64,000 nt of DNA from Lysinibacillus sphaericus. GTDB taxonomy: Bacteria > Bacillota > Bacilli > Bacillales_A > Planococcaceae. The position numbers and the translations under genes are program-made. The stretch is from assembly GCF_006864135.1 (NCBI RefSeq), contig NZ_SADV01000005.1, positions 124,001 to 188,000 on the forward strand, in the 5' to 3' direction. The notes beneath the pieces are model-generated. The model was given only the letters and a program-made list of their open reading frames with translations, searched no databases and had not been told where the DNA came from. Positions 43,481 through 52,848 of the stretch are shown piece by piece (the stretch's first letter is position 1; each line of letters opens with the position of its first letter).

Positions 43481-44350
43481 ATGCTAAAACAGATCAAAAT
43501 CAGCAATATTATCGCAATAATGCTCGGGGCTGCAATTTTTAGCTTCGGCTTCGTCCACTTCAACATGCAAAATCAACTTGGTGAAGGTGGCCTAAGTGGG
43601 ATTACACTTATACTTTATTTTACACTTGGCTGGGACCCTGCTTTAATGAATTTACTATTAAACATTCCTATGTTTATTATTGGTTATCGTTTACTTGGGA
43701 AAAAATCATTTATTTATACGCTTGTTGGAACTTTATCTGTTTCAGTTTTCCTAAAAGTTTTCCAAAAGTATCAATTTACTATTCATTTAGAGGACGATCT
43801 GTTACTTGTTGCTCTTTTTGCAGGGGTTTTTGTTGGACTAGGGCTCGGTATCGTCTTTCGCTTCGGTGGTACAACTGGCGGTGTAGATATTTTGGCTCGC
43901 CTTGGGCATAAATATTTTGGCTGGAGTATGGGTAAAACGATGTTCATCTTTGACGCAATTGTCATTATCCTATCATGGCTAACGTTTTTAGATGCACGCT
44001 CTATGATGTATACCCTTGTTGCGGTATTTGTTGGTGCGCGCGTCATTGATTTTGTTCAAGAAGGAGCATATGCTGCACGTGGAGCACTTATTATTTCTGA
44101 AAAATCTAGCGCCATTGCTGAGATGATCGCATTACGAATGGAACGTGGTATTACTATACTTGAAGGTCATGGCCATTTTACTAAGCAACAAAAAGAAGTG
44201 ATTTATTGTGTCATTGGCCGTAATGAGGTTGTACGTTTAAAATCTATTGTACATGAGGTTGATCCACACGCATTCGTATCTATAATAGAAGTACGAGATG
44301 TAGCAGGAGAAGGCTTCACGCTAGACGACGAAAAACAACCGCTCCAATAA
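43481..44350 (+). CDS. YitT-family membrane protein with DUF2179 domain
   Basis: 289 residues from the ATG at 43481 (AGGAGGT three bases upstream). Five or six membrane helices include LGAAIFSFGFVHFNMQNQLGEGGLSGITLIL and the conserved FRFGGTTGGVDILARL. The C-terminal soluble DUF2179 domain ends KSIVHEVDPHAFVSIIEVRDVAGEGF. It corresponds in position to B. subtilis ypjC. The family is uncharacterised; transport of a small molecule is often assumed. Divergent from ypjD. Confidence 0.88.
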   Translation: MLKQIKISNIIAIMLGAAIFSFGFVHFNMQNQLGEGGLSGITLILYFTLGWDPALMNLLLNIPMFIIGYRLLGKKSFIYTLVGTLSVSVFLKVFQKYQFTIHLEDDLLLVALFAGVFVGLGLGIVFRFGGTTGGVDILARLGHKYFGWSMGKTMFIFDAIVIILSWLTFLDARSMMYTLVAVFVGARVIDFVQEGAYAARGALIISEKSSAIAEMIALRMERGITILEGHGHFTKQQKEVIYCVIGRNEVVRLKSIVHEVDPHAFVSIIEVRDVAGEGFTLDDEKQPLQ

Positions 44351-44434
44351 CATTATATTTGCCTGCTCTCCTCGAATAAAACATTTTACTTTTTCGTTGA
44401 AGGTAGGCTTTTTTTACATAGTAAATTAACGGAT

Positions 44435-44477
44435 TAAAAAACTTGCTATAGTGAATTACCACTACAACAAGTTTTTT
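44435..44477. terminator. Bidirectional terminator between YitT-type and YugP-type genes
   Basis: AAAAAACTTG pairs with CAAGTTTTTT, with an inner TAGTG/CACTA stem. Both genes converge here. Confidence 0.75.
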
Positions 44478-44478
44478 A

Positions 44479-45165
44479 TTAGTCGTCACTTCGCATATTT
44501 GTAAAGATTAATACTAAACGTAATAATTCTAATACAGCTACTGCTGCCGCGGCAACATATGTTAATGCTGCAGCACTTAACACTTTTCGTGCTGGGCGCT
44601 CTTCTTCATTTGTAATAATTCCTAGAGAATTCATTTGCACTAATGCACGCTTTGATGCATCAAACTCTACTGGTAACGTTACTAATTGGAAAACTACACC
44701 TGCTGCTAACAATACGATACCTAGTAATAACATATTGGTTAGGTGGGAAAAAATACCAATCATTACAAATATCCAAGACATATTTGATGAAATATTTGCA
44801 ATTGGCACTAGCTTACTACGTAATGTCAGCATTGAATAAGCTTCTTTATGCTGAATGGCATGGCCAACCTCGTGGGCAGCAACTGCAGCACCAGCAATAC
44901 TCGCCTCGTAGAAGTTACTTTCTGATAAAGCAACTGTTTTTGTTGCTGGATTATAGTGATCAGACAACACACCTTGTGTTGGAACAACTCGTACATCATA
45001 TAAGCCGTTTGCATCTAAAATCGCACGCGCTACCTCTGCACCTGTTTGTCCCTTCATTGTACGTTCTTTTGCAAACTTATTATACGTGCCCTTTACTTTC
45101 ATCTGTGCGTAAAGTGGTAGTAGCATTATGATTGCAAAATAAACAATATACATACTTGTTGACAA
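44479..45165 (-). CDS. YugP-type zinc metallopeptidase
   Basis: 228 residues with the zinc motif HEVGHAIQHKEAYSML, an N-terminal membrane helix (MYIVYFAIIMLLPLYAQ), and two or three more helices (WIFVMIGIFSHL, LLLGIVLLAAGVVFQL and one near the C-terminus). It is the PF04298-type neutral zinc peptidase of Firmicutes; targets are unknown. The TTG at 45165 has AAGGGG eight bases upstream, with an alternative ATG at 45153. Followed by a terminator. Confidence 0.9.
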   Translation of the reverse strand: MSTSMYIVYFAIIMLLPLYAQMKVKGTYNKFAKERTMKGQTGAEVARAILDANGLYDVRVVPTQGVLSDHYNPATKTVALSESNFYEASIAGAAVAAHEVGHAIQHKEAYSMLTLRSKLVPIANISSNMSWIFVMIGIFSHLTNMLLLGIVLLAAGVVFQLVTLPVEFDASKRALVQMNSLGIITNEEERPARKVLSAAALTYVAAAAVAVLELLRLVLIFTNMRSDD

Positions 45166-45213
45166 TTTTCTAACCCCTTTCTACTTGGATACTATAATTC
45201 TATAATCATTTAC

Positions 45214-45810
45214 CTAATTCGGCAAATATTTGCGCCATCTAATTGAGAAGATGGCTAAAAAAATACATGTAACTGATAACCAAAAAGTAAAATAGCCGAT
45301 ATAGCTTGTATAATCTGCTAAATCACGATACATCGGCATTTGGCCGAATACATAATCAATCACATCGTTATGCAATGTCCATACCGCTGCTACAGCAATA
45401 TGCCAATATGAAAAAACATATTTACCGAGATACAAAATTACTTGGACAGCCATTGCAAAATGCGAGCCTACAAGCATCCAGCCTTGCCAACCTATAGATC
45501 CAGTTTCAATCAGGGTCCAAATATTCATTACATCAGCCCAAATTCCATATTTCACCGATGTAACAAGTGCTAGCACTTCCATAAGTGGCCATTTTTTATC
45601 CATAATCCAAGCTAGCAATACAAAGCAAAAGAATAAGCTAGCTGTTGGGCTATCCGGCACAAAAATATAAAAAATGGGCTTCGTGATGGCAAGCTGCCAT
45701 CCATACCAATAGTAACCGTAAATAGTACCTAATAGATTAATAATAAGTAATAGTATTAAAAATGATTTATGTGTAAGGAGAAACCAAATATTTGCACGTG
45801 TAATTTGCAT
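45214..45810 (-). CDS. ypjA: DUF1405 membrane protein (YpjA-like)
   Basis: 198 residues, about five or six transmembrane helices, with the family pattern NLLGTIYGYYWYGWQL, KPIFYIFVPDSPTASLFF, SVKYGIWADVMNIW and TLHNDVIDYV. The ATG at 45810 follows AAAGGAG by eight bases; the frame is open to 45885. Function unknown. In B. subtilis ypjA lies directly downstream of qcrC; here a terminator and about 310 bases come between, so it may have its own promoter. Confidence 0.88.
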   Translation of the reverse strand: MQITRANIWFLLTHKSFLILLLIINLLGTIYGYYWYGWQLAITKPIFYIFVPDSPTASLFFCFVLLAWIMDKKWPLMEVLALVTSVKYGIWADVMNIWTLIETGSIGWQGWMLVGSHFAMAVQVILYLGKYVFSYWHIAVAAVWTLHNDVIDYVFGQMPMYRDLADYTSYIGYFTFWLSVTCIFLAIFSIRWRKYLPN

Positions 45811-46122
45811 AATTAAAACTCCTTTATCTTCTGTCTTTACTAAGATGCCTTTTTTAATTGTTATTATGTATTTAATTTGCCACAAACTATTATCCTTAAC
45901 GTGAGGTTGATTTCATTTTAACCAATGTCATCCCTATCTTTTGTTGATGAGCTTTTTTCTAACATTTCCCTTAATCAAATGGTTGAGTATTGCACACGGT
46001 TAGTACTACGTAAATTCCAGTGACTGCCCAGCCACTTTCGAATACTTAAATTTATTCTCGTAGATATTATAATTTTGCGGGAACTTTTTTGAAGTTGTAA
46101 CAGTCACATTATTATACTAGAA
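45811..46122. other. Intergenic region between ypjA and qcrC
   Basis: About 310 bases of AT-rich DNA. No coding frame, repeat or clear promoter was recognised. Confidence 0.5.
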
Positions 46123-46151
46123 GAAAAAAAGAGCCAGTTTCCTGACTCTTT
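46123..46151 (-). terminator. Terminator of qcrABC
   Basis: AGAGCCAG (46130-46137) pairs with CTGACTCT (46142-46149) with one mismatch. A run of seven T follows on the minus strand. Confidence 0.75.
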
Positions 46152-46161
46152 TAAACTATAC

Positions 46162-46956
46162 TTATTTATCTTCTTTTAAGCTCGCAACAAATTCAGCTAT
46201 TTGCTTCGCTTCTTCATCTGTACCTTTGAATACACCAGGTGGCATTTTGCCTCGACCGTTATGGATAATATCTTCAACTTCGTCAGCTGTTAGTGTATTA
46301 CCAAGTAATTTTGGAGCAGCTGGGCCACCTTTTAAGTCAGCCGCATGACAGCCGATACAAGATTGAGCTGCGTCACTTGTTTCACCAGTCCAAATTTTAT
46401 AACCTGGTAGTGATTCATCAATAGTAACTTTAACTTCTTGTTCAATTGCGCCCATTGCTTTTTGAGCTTCCCAGTCATGGTTAGCAACTGCTTCCCATGT
46501 TAAGTAAAACATAGCTGCCAGAGTCAATAACATAAACGCTGTTGGTAACGGACGTTTAGATGGACGACGTTCTGGACTTTTATCTAAAAATGGCATTAAT
46601 AATAGCGCTCCAAATGCAAGACCTGGAATTATAACAGTTCCAATAACATTATATGGACCTGAAGCATATGAGTATTTTAATAATTGATACAAGAATAAGA
46701 AGTACCAGTCCGGTAATGGAATGTACGCTCTTGTCGGATCAGCTGGTCCTTCAAGTGGTGATGGATGTGCAACTGTTAATATTAAATAAGCAATTAAAAA
46801 TACAGCACCAACCATCCATTCTTTTAGTAAGAAGTTCGGCCAGAAAGCTTCCGTCTTACCTGGATATTCGGAATAATCCTTTGGAACGTTCGGCATTCTG
46901 TGATTCGCTTTAATACGAGAATCACCAACAAATTTCATTCCTTTTCCGCGATGCAT
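46162..46956 (-). CDS. qcrC: Menaquinol:cytochrome c reductase, cytochrome b/c subunit
   Basis: Part of the Bacillus-type bc complex that passes electrons from menaquinol to cytochrome c. The N-terminal half is the C-terminal part of cytochrome b (subunit IV-like, three helices): FWPNFLLKEWMVGAVFLIAYLIL and PDWYFLFLYQLLKY. The C-terminal half is a c-type cytochrome domain with CIGCH (heme) and a Met ligand in GKMPPGVF. MHRGKGMKFVGDSRI is nearly the same as in B. subtilis. Length is 264 residues. Last gene of qcrA-qcrB-qcrC. Confidence 0.97.
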   Translation of the reverse strand: MHRGKGMKFVGDSRIKANHRMPNVPKDYSEYPGKTEAFWPNFLLKEWMVGAVFLIAYLILTVAHPSPLEGPADPTRAYIPLPDWYFLFLYQLLKYSYASGPYNVIGTVIIPGLAFGALLLMPFLDKSPERRPSKRPLPTAFMLLTLAAMFYLTWEAVANHDWEAQKAMGAIEQEVKVTIDESLPGYKIWTGETSDAAQSCIGCHAADLKGGPAAPKLLGNTLTADEVEDIIHNGRGKMPPGVFKGTDEEAKQIAEFVASLKEDK

Positions 46957-46998
46957 TATGTCCCCTCCTTTAAAAAATCATCGAACCGTCAAGAACTA

Positions 46999-47673
46999 TT
47001 ACAACGGCCCTGAAATTCCTTGACGACGAATCATGATAAAGTGTGCTGCAAGTAATGCAAATAATACTGCAGGTAAGAAGAATACATGAATCGCAAAGAA
47101 TCGTGTTAACGTTTGAGCACCAAGAATAGTTGAGTCACCCGCTAATAAGATTTTAATCCATTCACCGATAAACGGTACGGATGCAGCAATTTGGATACCT
47201 ACTTTTGTAGCGAATAATGCTTTCATATCCCAAGGCAATAAGTATCCTGTAAAACCAAGACCCATCATTACACCAAAAATACCTACACCAACCATCCAGT
47301 TTAATTCACGAGGTTTCTTATAAGAACCTGTAAAGAATACACGAAGTGTATGTAAGAACATCATAACGATTACTAATGAAGCTCCCCAGTGGTGCATACC
47401 GCGTACGATTTCACCAAATGCTACTTCGTTTTGTAAATAATAAACTGATTTCCAAGCATTCACTACGTCTGGTACATAGTACATTGTTAAGAACATACCT
47501 GATAGAATTTGGATTACCGTGATGAAGAAAGTTAATCCACCGAAACAGTAAACGAATGCTGAAAAATGATGTGCAGGGTTCACGTGCTCTGGCACTTCGT
47601 GGTCGGCAATATCACGCCAAATCGGTGTAATATCTAAGCGTTCATCGACCCAATCATAAATTTTATTTAGCAC
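46999..47673 (-). CDS. qcrB: Menaquinol:cytochrome c reductase, cytochrome b subunit
   Basis: The membrane cytochrome b of the bc complex, four helices with paired His ligands: RGMHHWGASLVIVMMFLHTLRVF and FFAIHVFFLPAVLFALLAAHFIMIR. The Cys in VYCFGGLTFF is the covalent heme attachment site known for the b6-type proteins. GLGFTGYLLPWD is typical of the Qo region. The start is a GTG at 47673 with AAGGGG upstream. Length is 224 residues, the same as in Bacillus. Confidence 0.97.
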   Translation of the reverse strand: MLNKIYDWVDERLDITPIWRDIADHEVPEHVNPAHHFSAFVYCFGGLTFFITVIQILSGMFLTMYYVPDVVNAWKSVYYLQNEVAFGEIVRGMHHWGASLVIVMMFLHTLRVFFTGSYKKPRELNWMVGVGIFGVMMGLGFTGYLLPWDMKALFATKVGIQIAASVPFIGEWIKILLAGDSTILGAQTLTRFFAIHVFFLPAVLFALLAAHFIMIRRQGISGPL

Positions 47674-47687
47674 TGTTTTGTACCCCC

Positions 47688-48194
47688 TTACTTAACTAGA
47701 GTATTTGGATGAATTGGCCCAAGCGATAAGTAACCATCATCTTCTTTAACTTCATATTCATCCAATGGACCTAATGGTGGTGTTCCTGCTACGTTATTAC
47801 CATTCTTCTCATAGCGTCCACCATGACAAGCACAGAAGAATTGATCTGGGTGTGTTGAATCTGTTCCCCAGTCCACCATACATCCTAAATGCTTACAAAC
47901 AGGAGATAATGCAACGATTTGATCGCCTTGTTTGAAAACCCATGCTACGTTTGTTACGTCTGATTTGTACCATGCATCAACTTGTTCAAATGTTAAGTCA
48001 ACTTTAACAGGTTTGTCAGTAATATCAGCGATTTTATGCTCTGTTTTTACAAAGTTACCACCAGCATGACTTTGTAGTACTGGGTCAATCGCAAAACGAA
48101 GCATTGGCATCAGCATACCTGCCGCCATAAAGCCACCTACACCAGTTAGTGTATAGCTTAGGAATTGACGACGTGAAACTCGATTATTACTCAT
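47688..48194 (-). CDS. qcrA: Menaquinol:cytochrome c reductase, Rieske iron-sulfur subunit
   Basis: 168 residues. The N-terminus RVSRRQFLSYTLTGVGGFMAAG is a twin-arginine signal-anchor. The 2Fe-2S Rieske ligands are in CKHLGCMVDW and CACHGGRYEK. First gene of the qcr operon; the next gene starts 14 bases later. A plausible promoter lies about 75 bases upstream. Confidence 0.97.
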   Translation of the reverse strand: MSNNRVSRRQFLSYTLTGVGGFMAAGMLMPMLRFAIDPVLQSHAGGNFVKTEHKIADITDKPVKVDLTFEQVDAWYKSDVTNVAWVFKQGDQIVALSPVCKHLGCMVDWGTDSTHPDQFFCACHGGRYEKNGNNVAGTPPLGPLDEYEVKEDDGYLSLGPIHPNTLVK

Positions 48195-48267
48195 TTTTTT
48201 CCCCCCTCTAACTTAAAGGTCAGTCCAACGGACATTCATTTACAAATAGTAATACTAGGACATATCT

Positions 48268-48296
48268 ATGATATATCAACTCCATAGCTTGGTCAA
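48268..48296 (-). promoter_or_regulatory. Sigma-A-type promoter of qcrA
   Basis: On the minus strand TTGACC and TATCAT are separated by 17 bases. The -10 end is about 73 bases from the qcrA start codon. Confidence 0.6.
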
Positions 48297-48348
48297 TATA
48301 GCATTCTGTGGAAAGCTGGAGAATGTGAACAATTATTGAAACTAATTG

Positions 48349-48798
48349 TTAAATCTGTGTCCATTTGGTCGAAAAAATCGGAATCACTTGTCGCAATTGA
48401 TCTTCGAGAATGGAGTTTTTCACGCCTTTATCCATGCTTTCTAGCGGAATAGCTGGTAGCCAAATAACATTTACTTCATCTCCAATATTTGTCCAAAAAT
48501 GGTCACAAGTAATGAAGAACACATGCTTAAAACCAGCATTATGTAATTGTGCCTCTAATTGCTTCGGCATATCTTCGTTTTTTAATGTTGCACTATACGT
48601 AAATGGTGGCATCAGTAATAAACGACCTTTAAACTGCTGTTCGATAAAAGATGTAAGCGATAACAAAAAATCCACCTCTGTACCGCTCTGTTTCATTTTT
48701 TCAGGAGTTAAATCTACAGTTACGAGTGGAACAATTGCTGTATCGATAAATTCCTTCTGTGCCATAAACAATGTCACATCACTTGCATTAAAATACAT
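48349..48798 (-). CDS. ypiF: DUF2487 protein (YpiF-like)
   Basis: 149 residues, soluble, unknown function. The ATG at 48798 follows GGAGGT by seven bases and gives MYFNASDVTLFMAQKEFIDTAIVPLVTVDL. The open frame continues to 48924 only through a family A repeat and should not be included. In Bacillus the gene lies between ypiB and qcrA, as here. No catalytic motif is evident. Confidence 0.85.
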   Translation of the reverse strand: MYFNASDVTLFMAQKEFIDTAIVPLVTVDLTPEKMKQSGTEVDFLLSLTSFIEQQFKGRLLLMPPFTYSATLKNEDMPKQLEAQLHNAGFKHVFFITCDHFWTNIGDEVNVIWLPAIPLESMDKGVKNSILEDQLRQVIPIFSTKWTQI

Positions 48799-48827
48799 CT
48801 CACAAACCTCCTCTAGTTGCATAAATC

Positions 48828-48955
48828 CATTTCGCCTTGGCGTAATTCCGTCCGGATTTTGAATTGTGCCTGCACAAATCCTTCCTTTCAAAATCTGTGA
48901 CATCCGCCGGGGCTTTATCTTCATGCAGTTGGGTTTGGTACCCCACTACATGAAG
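48828..48955 (+). repeat. Dispersed repeat family A, copy A4
   Basis: ATTTCGCC-TT-GGCGTAAT opens the copy, followed by TCCGTCCGGATTTTGAATTG and CATCCGCCGGGGCTT. Compared with A7 the palindrome changes an A-T/T-A pair to C-G/G-C on both arms, so pairing is kept. It lies between ypiB and the ypiF ribosome site. Confidence 0.65.
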
Positions 48956-49074
48956 ATAAAAAAATGCCCTTCTCCACTCTTCAAATAGGATAGCCAATAA
49001 AAAGTGAAAACAATCATTCACTTGTTATGTTATCATATTGAGGTAGATAAAGGACATTCCATTTTTACTTATAA

Positions 49075-49632
49075 CTAACGTAAATTAGCCGTTTCCTTTA
49101 AAGCTTGTAACAAATTAGACAATTCATAAAAGCGCTCTTCATTTCCCTGATCGAGGGCTTCATCAATTTGCGCGAGTAATTTTTCTTCTTGGAATACGAG
49201 TAAGCTGTTGGAAAGCAGCTCTTCTGCCAGTAAGCGATCTTTTTCACTAACAATCAGTGCTTCTGGCATATAAGGGTTTTCTTCAAGAACTGCTAAGTAT
49301 TGTGCACTTGGTGGTACATTTGGAAAATTCAATTGTATATACATATCTTCATGCTCGTGTAAACGTAAATCATGGAAGGATTTCTCAGCATCTGCTGTCA
49401 TTACATTGCCTTTGTAAAAACGAAACGGCACTCCTGTTGAATCGACCGTTGACATTACCATTGCTCTAGGGCAATAGTGAGCTTCTTCAACAAATCGAAT
49501 TCGTTTTAATAACTCATCGTTACTTAATAAGTAATTCAAAATCCATACACACTCACGACGTTTCAATTGATAATTTTTTAAAAACCATCTAACAAATGCT
49601 TTTTTATCGACAACTGATACAGAAGCAGTCAT
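49075..49632 (-). CDS. ypiB: UPF0302 protein YpiB
   Basis: 185 residues from the ATG at 49632, with GGAGG eight bases upstream. The N-terminal domain begins VDKKAFVRWFLKNYQLKRRECVWILNYLLSND; a short C-terminal domain rich in Glu/Leu ends with DEALDQGNEERFYELSNLLQ. Structure-based work on homologues suggests an RNA- or protein-binding role, but no function is established. Fifteen bases separate it from ypiA. Confidence 0.88.
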   Translation of the reverse strand: MTASVSVVDKKAFVRWFLKNYQLKRRECVWILNYLLSNDELLKRIRFVEEAHYCPRAMVMSTVDSTGVPFRFYKGNVMTADAEKSFHDLRLHEHEDMYIQLNFPNVPPSAQYLAVLEENPYMPEALIVSEKDRLLAEELLSNSLLVFQEEKLLAQIDEALDQGNEERFYELSNLLQALKETANLR

Positions 49633-49646
49633 ACCCACTCCCTCCT

Positions 49647-50909
49647 TTACTCAAAATCTAAGGTTTCTAACTTCTCTTGCCACTCCAGTTCACCCGGCTG
49701 AATAGTTATTAATTGACCGAGCACTTCTTTAGCTTCTGAACGTTTTCCTTCCTCTAACAAGAAATAAACATACTTTTCTAAAAATGCTGCGTCTTCCTTA
49801 AAATCATTATATGCCAAACGGTAAAATTCGTATGCACGGTCGTACAATTCTAAATTTTCATATGCAACCGCAGCAAATGGGTATAAGGTGCTCCATTCAA
49901 AATCATTTTTTTGCAACGTTTCAAATAATTCTATTACATCCTCATGGCGCTCTTGCTGTGCCAACACGGAGATTAATGCTAATACTGCCTCCATGTATTC
50001 AGGATCTAAGGCAATGGCTTCACGTAGATGCTGCTCGCCCTCAGCTGGTAAACCAGTTTTTAAAGCCATTTTACCGGCGAATAAAAATAAGGATTTATCG
50101 TATTCGTCACGCTTTAATCCTTCCAGAATGGCAGCGTATGCTTTTTTATTGTCCTCCGTCATGGCATAGCTTTCAGCAAGCAATAAATAGGCTGAAAAAT
50201 AATCCGGGTCTAATTCTTTTAATTCCTCTAATTGTTTAATGGCCATTTCATATTTTTGTGATTGAAAGGCTGAATACGCTGCACCAAATAAAACATCTGG
50301 CTTTACTTCATCTTCCAGTGCTTTTAAATAGTAATCTAAGGCCGTTTCATAGGCAGCTCCTGCACGATACACCTCAGCAAGTCGTTCAGTAAGACTAACC
50401 CCAGCAAATTCAACTTGTTGTTCATATAATTCTTCATATAGTCTCGCAGCCTCTAAGAAGCGACCAGTTTCAAATAAAAGCTCCGCTTTAGCAAATTGTA
50501 ATAATGGCTCATCAGGTAATATAGATAGTGCCTCATTGATGCGCATTTCTGCTACTTCAAACAATCCTTGCATTTGATAATAATCCGCTAATACTAATAA
50601 TGCTTGAGGATATTCTGGAGCTGCCTCCTCTACTTCTAATAAAAAATCTAACGCTTCATCTTCATCGCCAAGTTCCATTAAGACGTTTGCACGATCAATT
50701 TTCAACTGTGCCTCTTCTGGGAATAAAAATTGTAAATGCTCCAGTACACGGTCAGCTTCCTTCATATATCCATACTGCATAAAAATTTCAGCTAGCGCAT
50801 AAATGTCCTCAGGTAGCTCTTTCGTTAAAAATGTTTCAAGTAGCTGTTCAATTAATGCTAAGTCCCCTTGTTCAAGTGCTTGCATCATTTCAGTCATCGC
50901 ATTGTTCAC
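49647..50909 (-). CDS. ypiA: Tetratricopeptide-repeat protein YpiA
   Basis: About 420 residues made almost wholly of helical TPR-like repeats. Examples are YALAEIFMQYGYMKEADRVLEHLQFLFPEE and PEYPQALLVLADYYQMQGLFEVAEMRI. No signal peptide or membrane segment. It is likely a cytoplasmic scaffold; partners are unknown. The GTG at 50909 is preferred because AGGTGA lies six bases upstream, whereas the ATG at 50915 touches that site. Confidence 0.9.
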   Translation of the reverse strand: MNNAMTEMMQALEQGDLALIEQLLETFLTKELPEDIYALAEIFMQYGYMKEADRVLEHLQFLFPEEAQLKIDRANVLMELGDEDEALDFLLEVEEAAPEYPQALLVLADYYQMQGLFEVAEMRINEALSILPDEPLLQFAKAELLFETGRFLEAARLYEELYEQQVEFAGVSLTERLAEVYRAGAAYETALDYYLKALEDEVKPDVLFGAAYSAFQSQKYEMAIKQLEELKELDPDYFSAYLLLAESYAMTEDNKKAYAAILEGLKRDEYDKSLFLFAGKMALKTGLPAEGEQHLREAIALDPEYMEAVLALISVLAQQERHEDVIELFETLQKNDFEWSTLYPFAAVAYENLELYDRAYEFYRLAYNDFKEDAAFLEKYVYFLLEEGKRSEAKEVLGQLITIQPGELEWQEKLETLDFE

Positions 50910-50971
50910 AGTCATTCACCTATTCTTTCATTAATACCTTTATGCTACAAAACATTTTCTCTCGAAACAAG

Positions 50972-51000
50972 AAAAAACTCCCCAAAAGACTTGGAGAGTC
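50972..51000 (-). terminator. Terminator between the aro cluster and ypiA
   Basis: ACTCCCC and TTGGAGAGT form an imperfect stem, and TTTTTTC follows on the minus strand. Confidence 0.65.
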
Positions 51001-51005
51001 AAATA

Positions 51006-51415
51006 TCAATTTCGCCTTGGCGTAATTGTAGCTGACGCTTTGCTTTCGCTACAGATAAACAATGCTTCCGGATTTTGAATTATGCCCAGGCCTGCACGAG
51101 GGCCCGTCACGATGTCAGTCATTTCGGTAATGCCACAGAACTTGGCTTTTTACCGATCCAGGTCAATTAGCCTTTTTCGCAGGATGCAAAGGTTTTAGGC
51201 TAACTGACTTTATTCATTATTTGAAAATCCGTGACATCCGCCGGTGGCTTTAGGCCAACAGATGTTTTTTGCGCGAATGCGTAGTGCCCGTAGACCAGCA
51301 GCGCGATGTTGGTCACCCAGTCGTATGTTGTTGTTGTTGTTGTCGCTTTCGCACAGATAAATTGCCACAGGACGTGACGTTTTAAACTGGGTTCCTCTAT
51401 TTCAGTAGGTGCTTG
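51006..51415 (+). repeat. Dispersed repeat family A, long copy A5
   Basis: It begins CAATTTCGCC-TT-GGCGTAATTG, followed by TAGCTGACGCTTTGCTTTCG and CTTCCGGATTTTGAATTATG. A hairpin with arms TCGGTA/TACCGA spans 51115-51150, then one with TTAGCC/GGCTAA near 51169-51205. A second block follows: GGCCAACAGATGTTTTTTGC and an ACCCAGT/ACTGGGT hairpin (about 51315-51393). Its loop has five GTT triplets (51326-51343). It fills the whole aroA-ypiA gap. Confidence 0.75.
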
Positions 51416-51475
51416 CAGCAGCATTCATCATACTACCTTTAGAGGTGGATTCTTCTACTGAATGAAGATATGACA

Positions 51476-52762
51476 TTATTTTACTTCCTCTATATGCTCG
51501 AAAAACGATGGATAAGAAACAGCAATACATTCTGCGTCATCTAAAGTTACAGCACCATCTGTTATTAGTGCTGCAACAGCACCCATCATTCCTATACGAT
51601 GATCACCATAGGTTTTAAGGCTAGCACCACATAATGGAGTTGGTCCTTCAATAATCATTCCATCCTCAGTAGCTTCAATAGTAGCACCTAGTTTTTTCAA
51701 TTCATCCACAACAGCCGTTATCCGGTCTGTTTCCTTCACTTTTAACTCCTCGGCATCCTTAATAATAGTTTTACCGTTTGCCTGCGTTGCTAATAAAGCC
51801 AGGATCGGGATTTCATCGATAAGACGAGGAATAATATCTCCCTCAATTGTAGTGCCTCTTAAAGTCGACGTTTCAATTGTAATTGTTGCCGTCGGCTCTG
51901 ATTGGCTATCTTCATTTGGCATAAGTGTTATAGATGCGCCCATATTATGAAGCACTTCGATGATACCATCCCGTGTTGGATTAATTCCGACATTTTCTAG
52001 CGTTATTTTACTATCCTCACAGATGGCCCCTGCTACTAAGAAAAAGGCCGCAGATGAAATATCACCTGGCACATTCACATGTGTCCCTGTTAAAGTTTGT
52101 CCTCCTTTTAATGAAATAACACCATCCACTTCATCAACCTGTGCACCAAACTGACGTAGCATTCTCTCCGTATGGTCTCGAGATACTTCCATTTCTCGTA
52201 CAATTGTAGTACCTTCAGCGCGTAAACCAGCAAGTAAAACAGCTGACTTCACCTGCGCACTTGCAACAGGCATGTGGTAATCAATAGCTTGTAAGGCTGT
52301 ACCTTGAATGGCTAATGGCGTATATTGTCCATTTGCCCTTCCAGTAATGTGTGCACCCATTTGACGTAACGGATCAATAACACGGCGCATTGGTCGTTTT
52401 CCTATGGACGCATCCCCTGTCATTACTGAATGTACAGTAGATCCGGCTAGAATCCCTAGCATTAAGCGTGTCGTTGTACCAGAATTCCCTGTATATAGTA
52501 CTTCTGTAGGTTCTTGCCACCCCTCTATACCCGGGCTGTCGATGGATACATTGGTTCCTTCTACGTCAATTTTCACACCGAGCTTGCGGAAGCAATCAAT
52601 TGTACTTAAACAATCCTCACCTAATAAAAAGCCGTCAACTGTTGTTTTACCCGTTGCAATGGCTCCAAACATAACGGAACGGTGTGAGATAGATTTATCA
52701 CCTGGAATCGTTAAAGTCCCTTGTAAGGAAGGTTTATCATATTGTAATACTTTTTCACTCAT
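51476..52762 (-). CDS. aroA: 3-phosphoshikimate 1-carboxyvinyltransferase (EPSP synthase)
   Basis: It joins phosphoenolpyruvate and shikimate 3-phosphate, the sixth step of the shikimate pathway (called aroE in B. subtilis). Active-site motifs are [34 protein letters not shown] (the TGNSGT type with Ala/Gly typical of class II), [17 protein letters not shown] and [12 protein letters not shown]. The ATG at 52762 follows GGAGG by nine bases and gives 428 residues, the family norm; the frame remains open to 53002 inside the tyrA end and should be ignored. Confidence 0.96.
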   Translation of the reverse strand: MSEKVLQYDKPSLQGTLTIPGDKSISHRSVMFGAIATGKTTVDGFLLGEDCLSTIDCFRKLGVKIDVEGTNVSIDSPGIEGWQEPTEVLYTGNSGTTTRLMLGILAGSTVHSVMTGDASIGKRPMRRVIDPLRQMGAHITGRANGQYTPLAIQGTALQAIDYHMPVASAQVKSAVLLAGLRAEGTTIVREMEVSRDHTERMLRQFGAQVDEVDGVISLKGGQTLTGTHVNVPGDISSAAFFLVAGAICEDSKITLENVGINPTRDGIIEVLHNMGASITLMPNEDSQSEPTATITIETSTLRGTTIEGDIIPRLIDEIPILALLATQANGKTIIKDAEELKVKETDRITAVVDELKKLGATIEATEDGMIIEGPTPLCGASLKTYGDHRIGMMGAVAALITDGAVTLDDAECIAVSYPSFFEHIEEVK

Positions 52763-52791
52763 CGTTTTCTTCCCTCCAATATTATGAAGAT

Positions 52792-52848
52792 AGAAAGCGC
52801 CGTAATGCCGACGCTTTCTTTTAAATAGGCATTTCCTAGGATGCCTAT
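52792..52848 (-). other. Double hairpin between tyrA and aroA
   Basis: AGAAAGCG (52792-52799) pairs with CGCTTTCT (52812-52819), and ATAGGCAT (52825-52832) with ATGCCTAT (52841-52848). The second overlaps the tyrA stop. On the minus strand there is no T run, so it is not a plain terminator. Confidence 0.6.

Noticed and set aside
44643-45131. Plus-strand frame of about 160 codons opposite the YugP-type gene
   Set aside because: It is antisense to a gene with a clear zinc motif and has a low-complexity composition.
48799-48924. N-terminal extension of the YpiF-like protein
   Set aside because: The extra 42 codons come from repeat A4; a GGAGGT site marks the ATG at 48798.
51200-51424. Minus-strand frame over the GTT triplets in repeat A5
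   Set aside because: The reading frame exists only because of repeat sequence and a short triplet run; no ribosome site.
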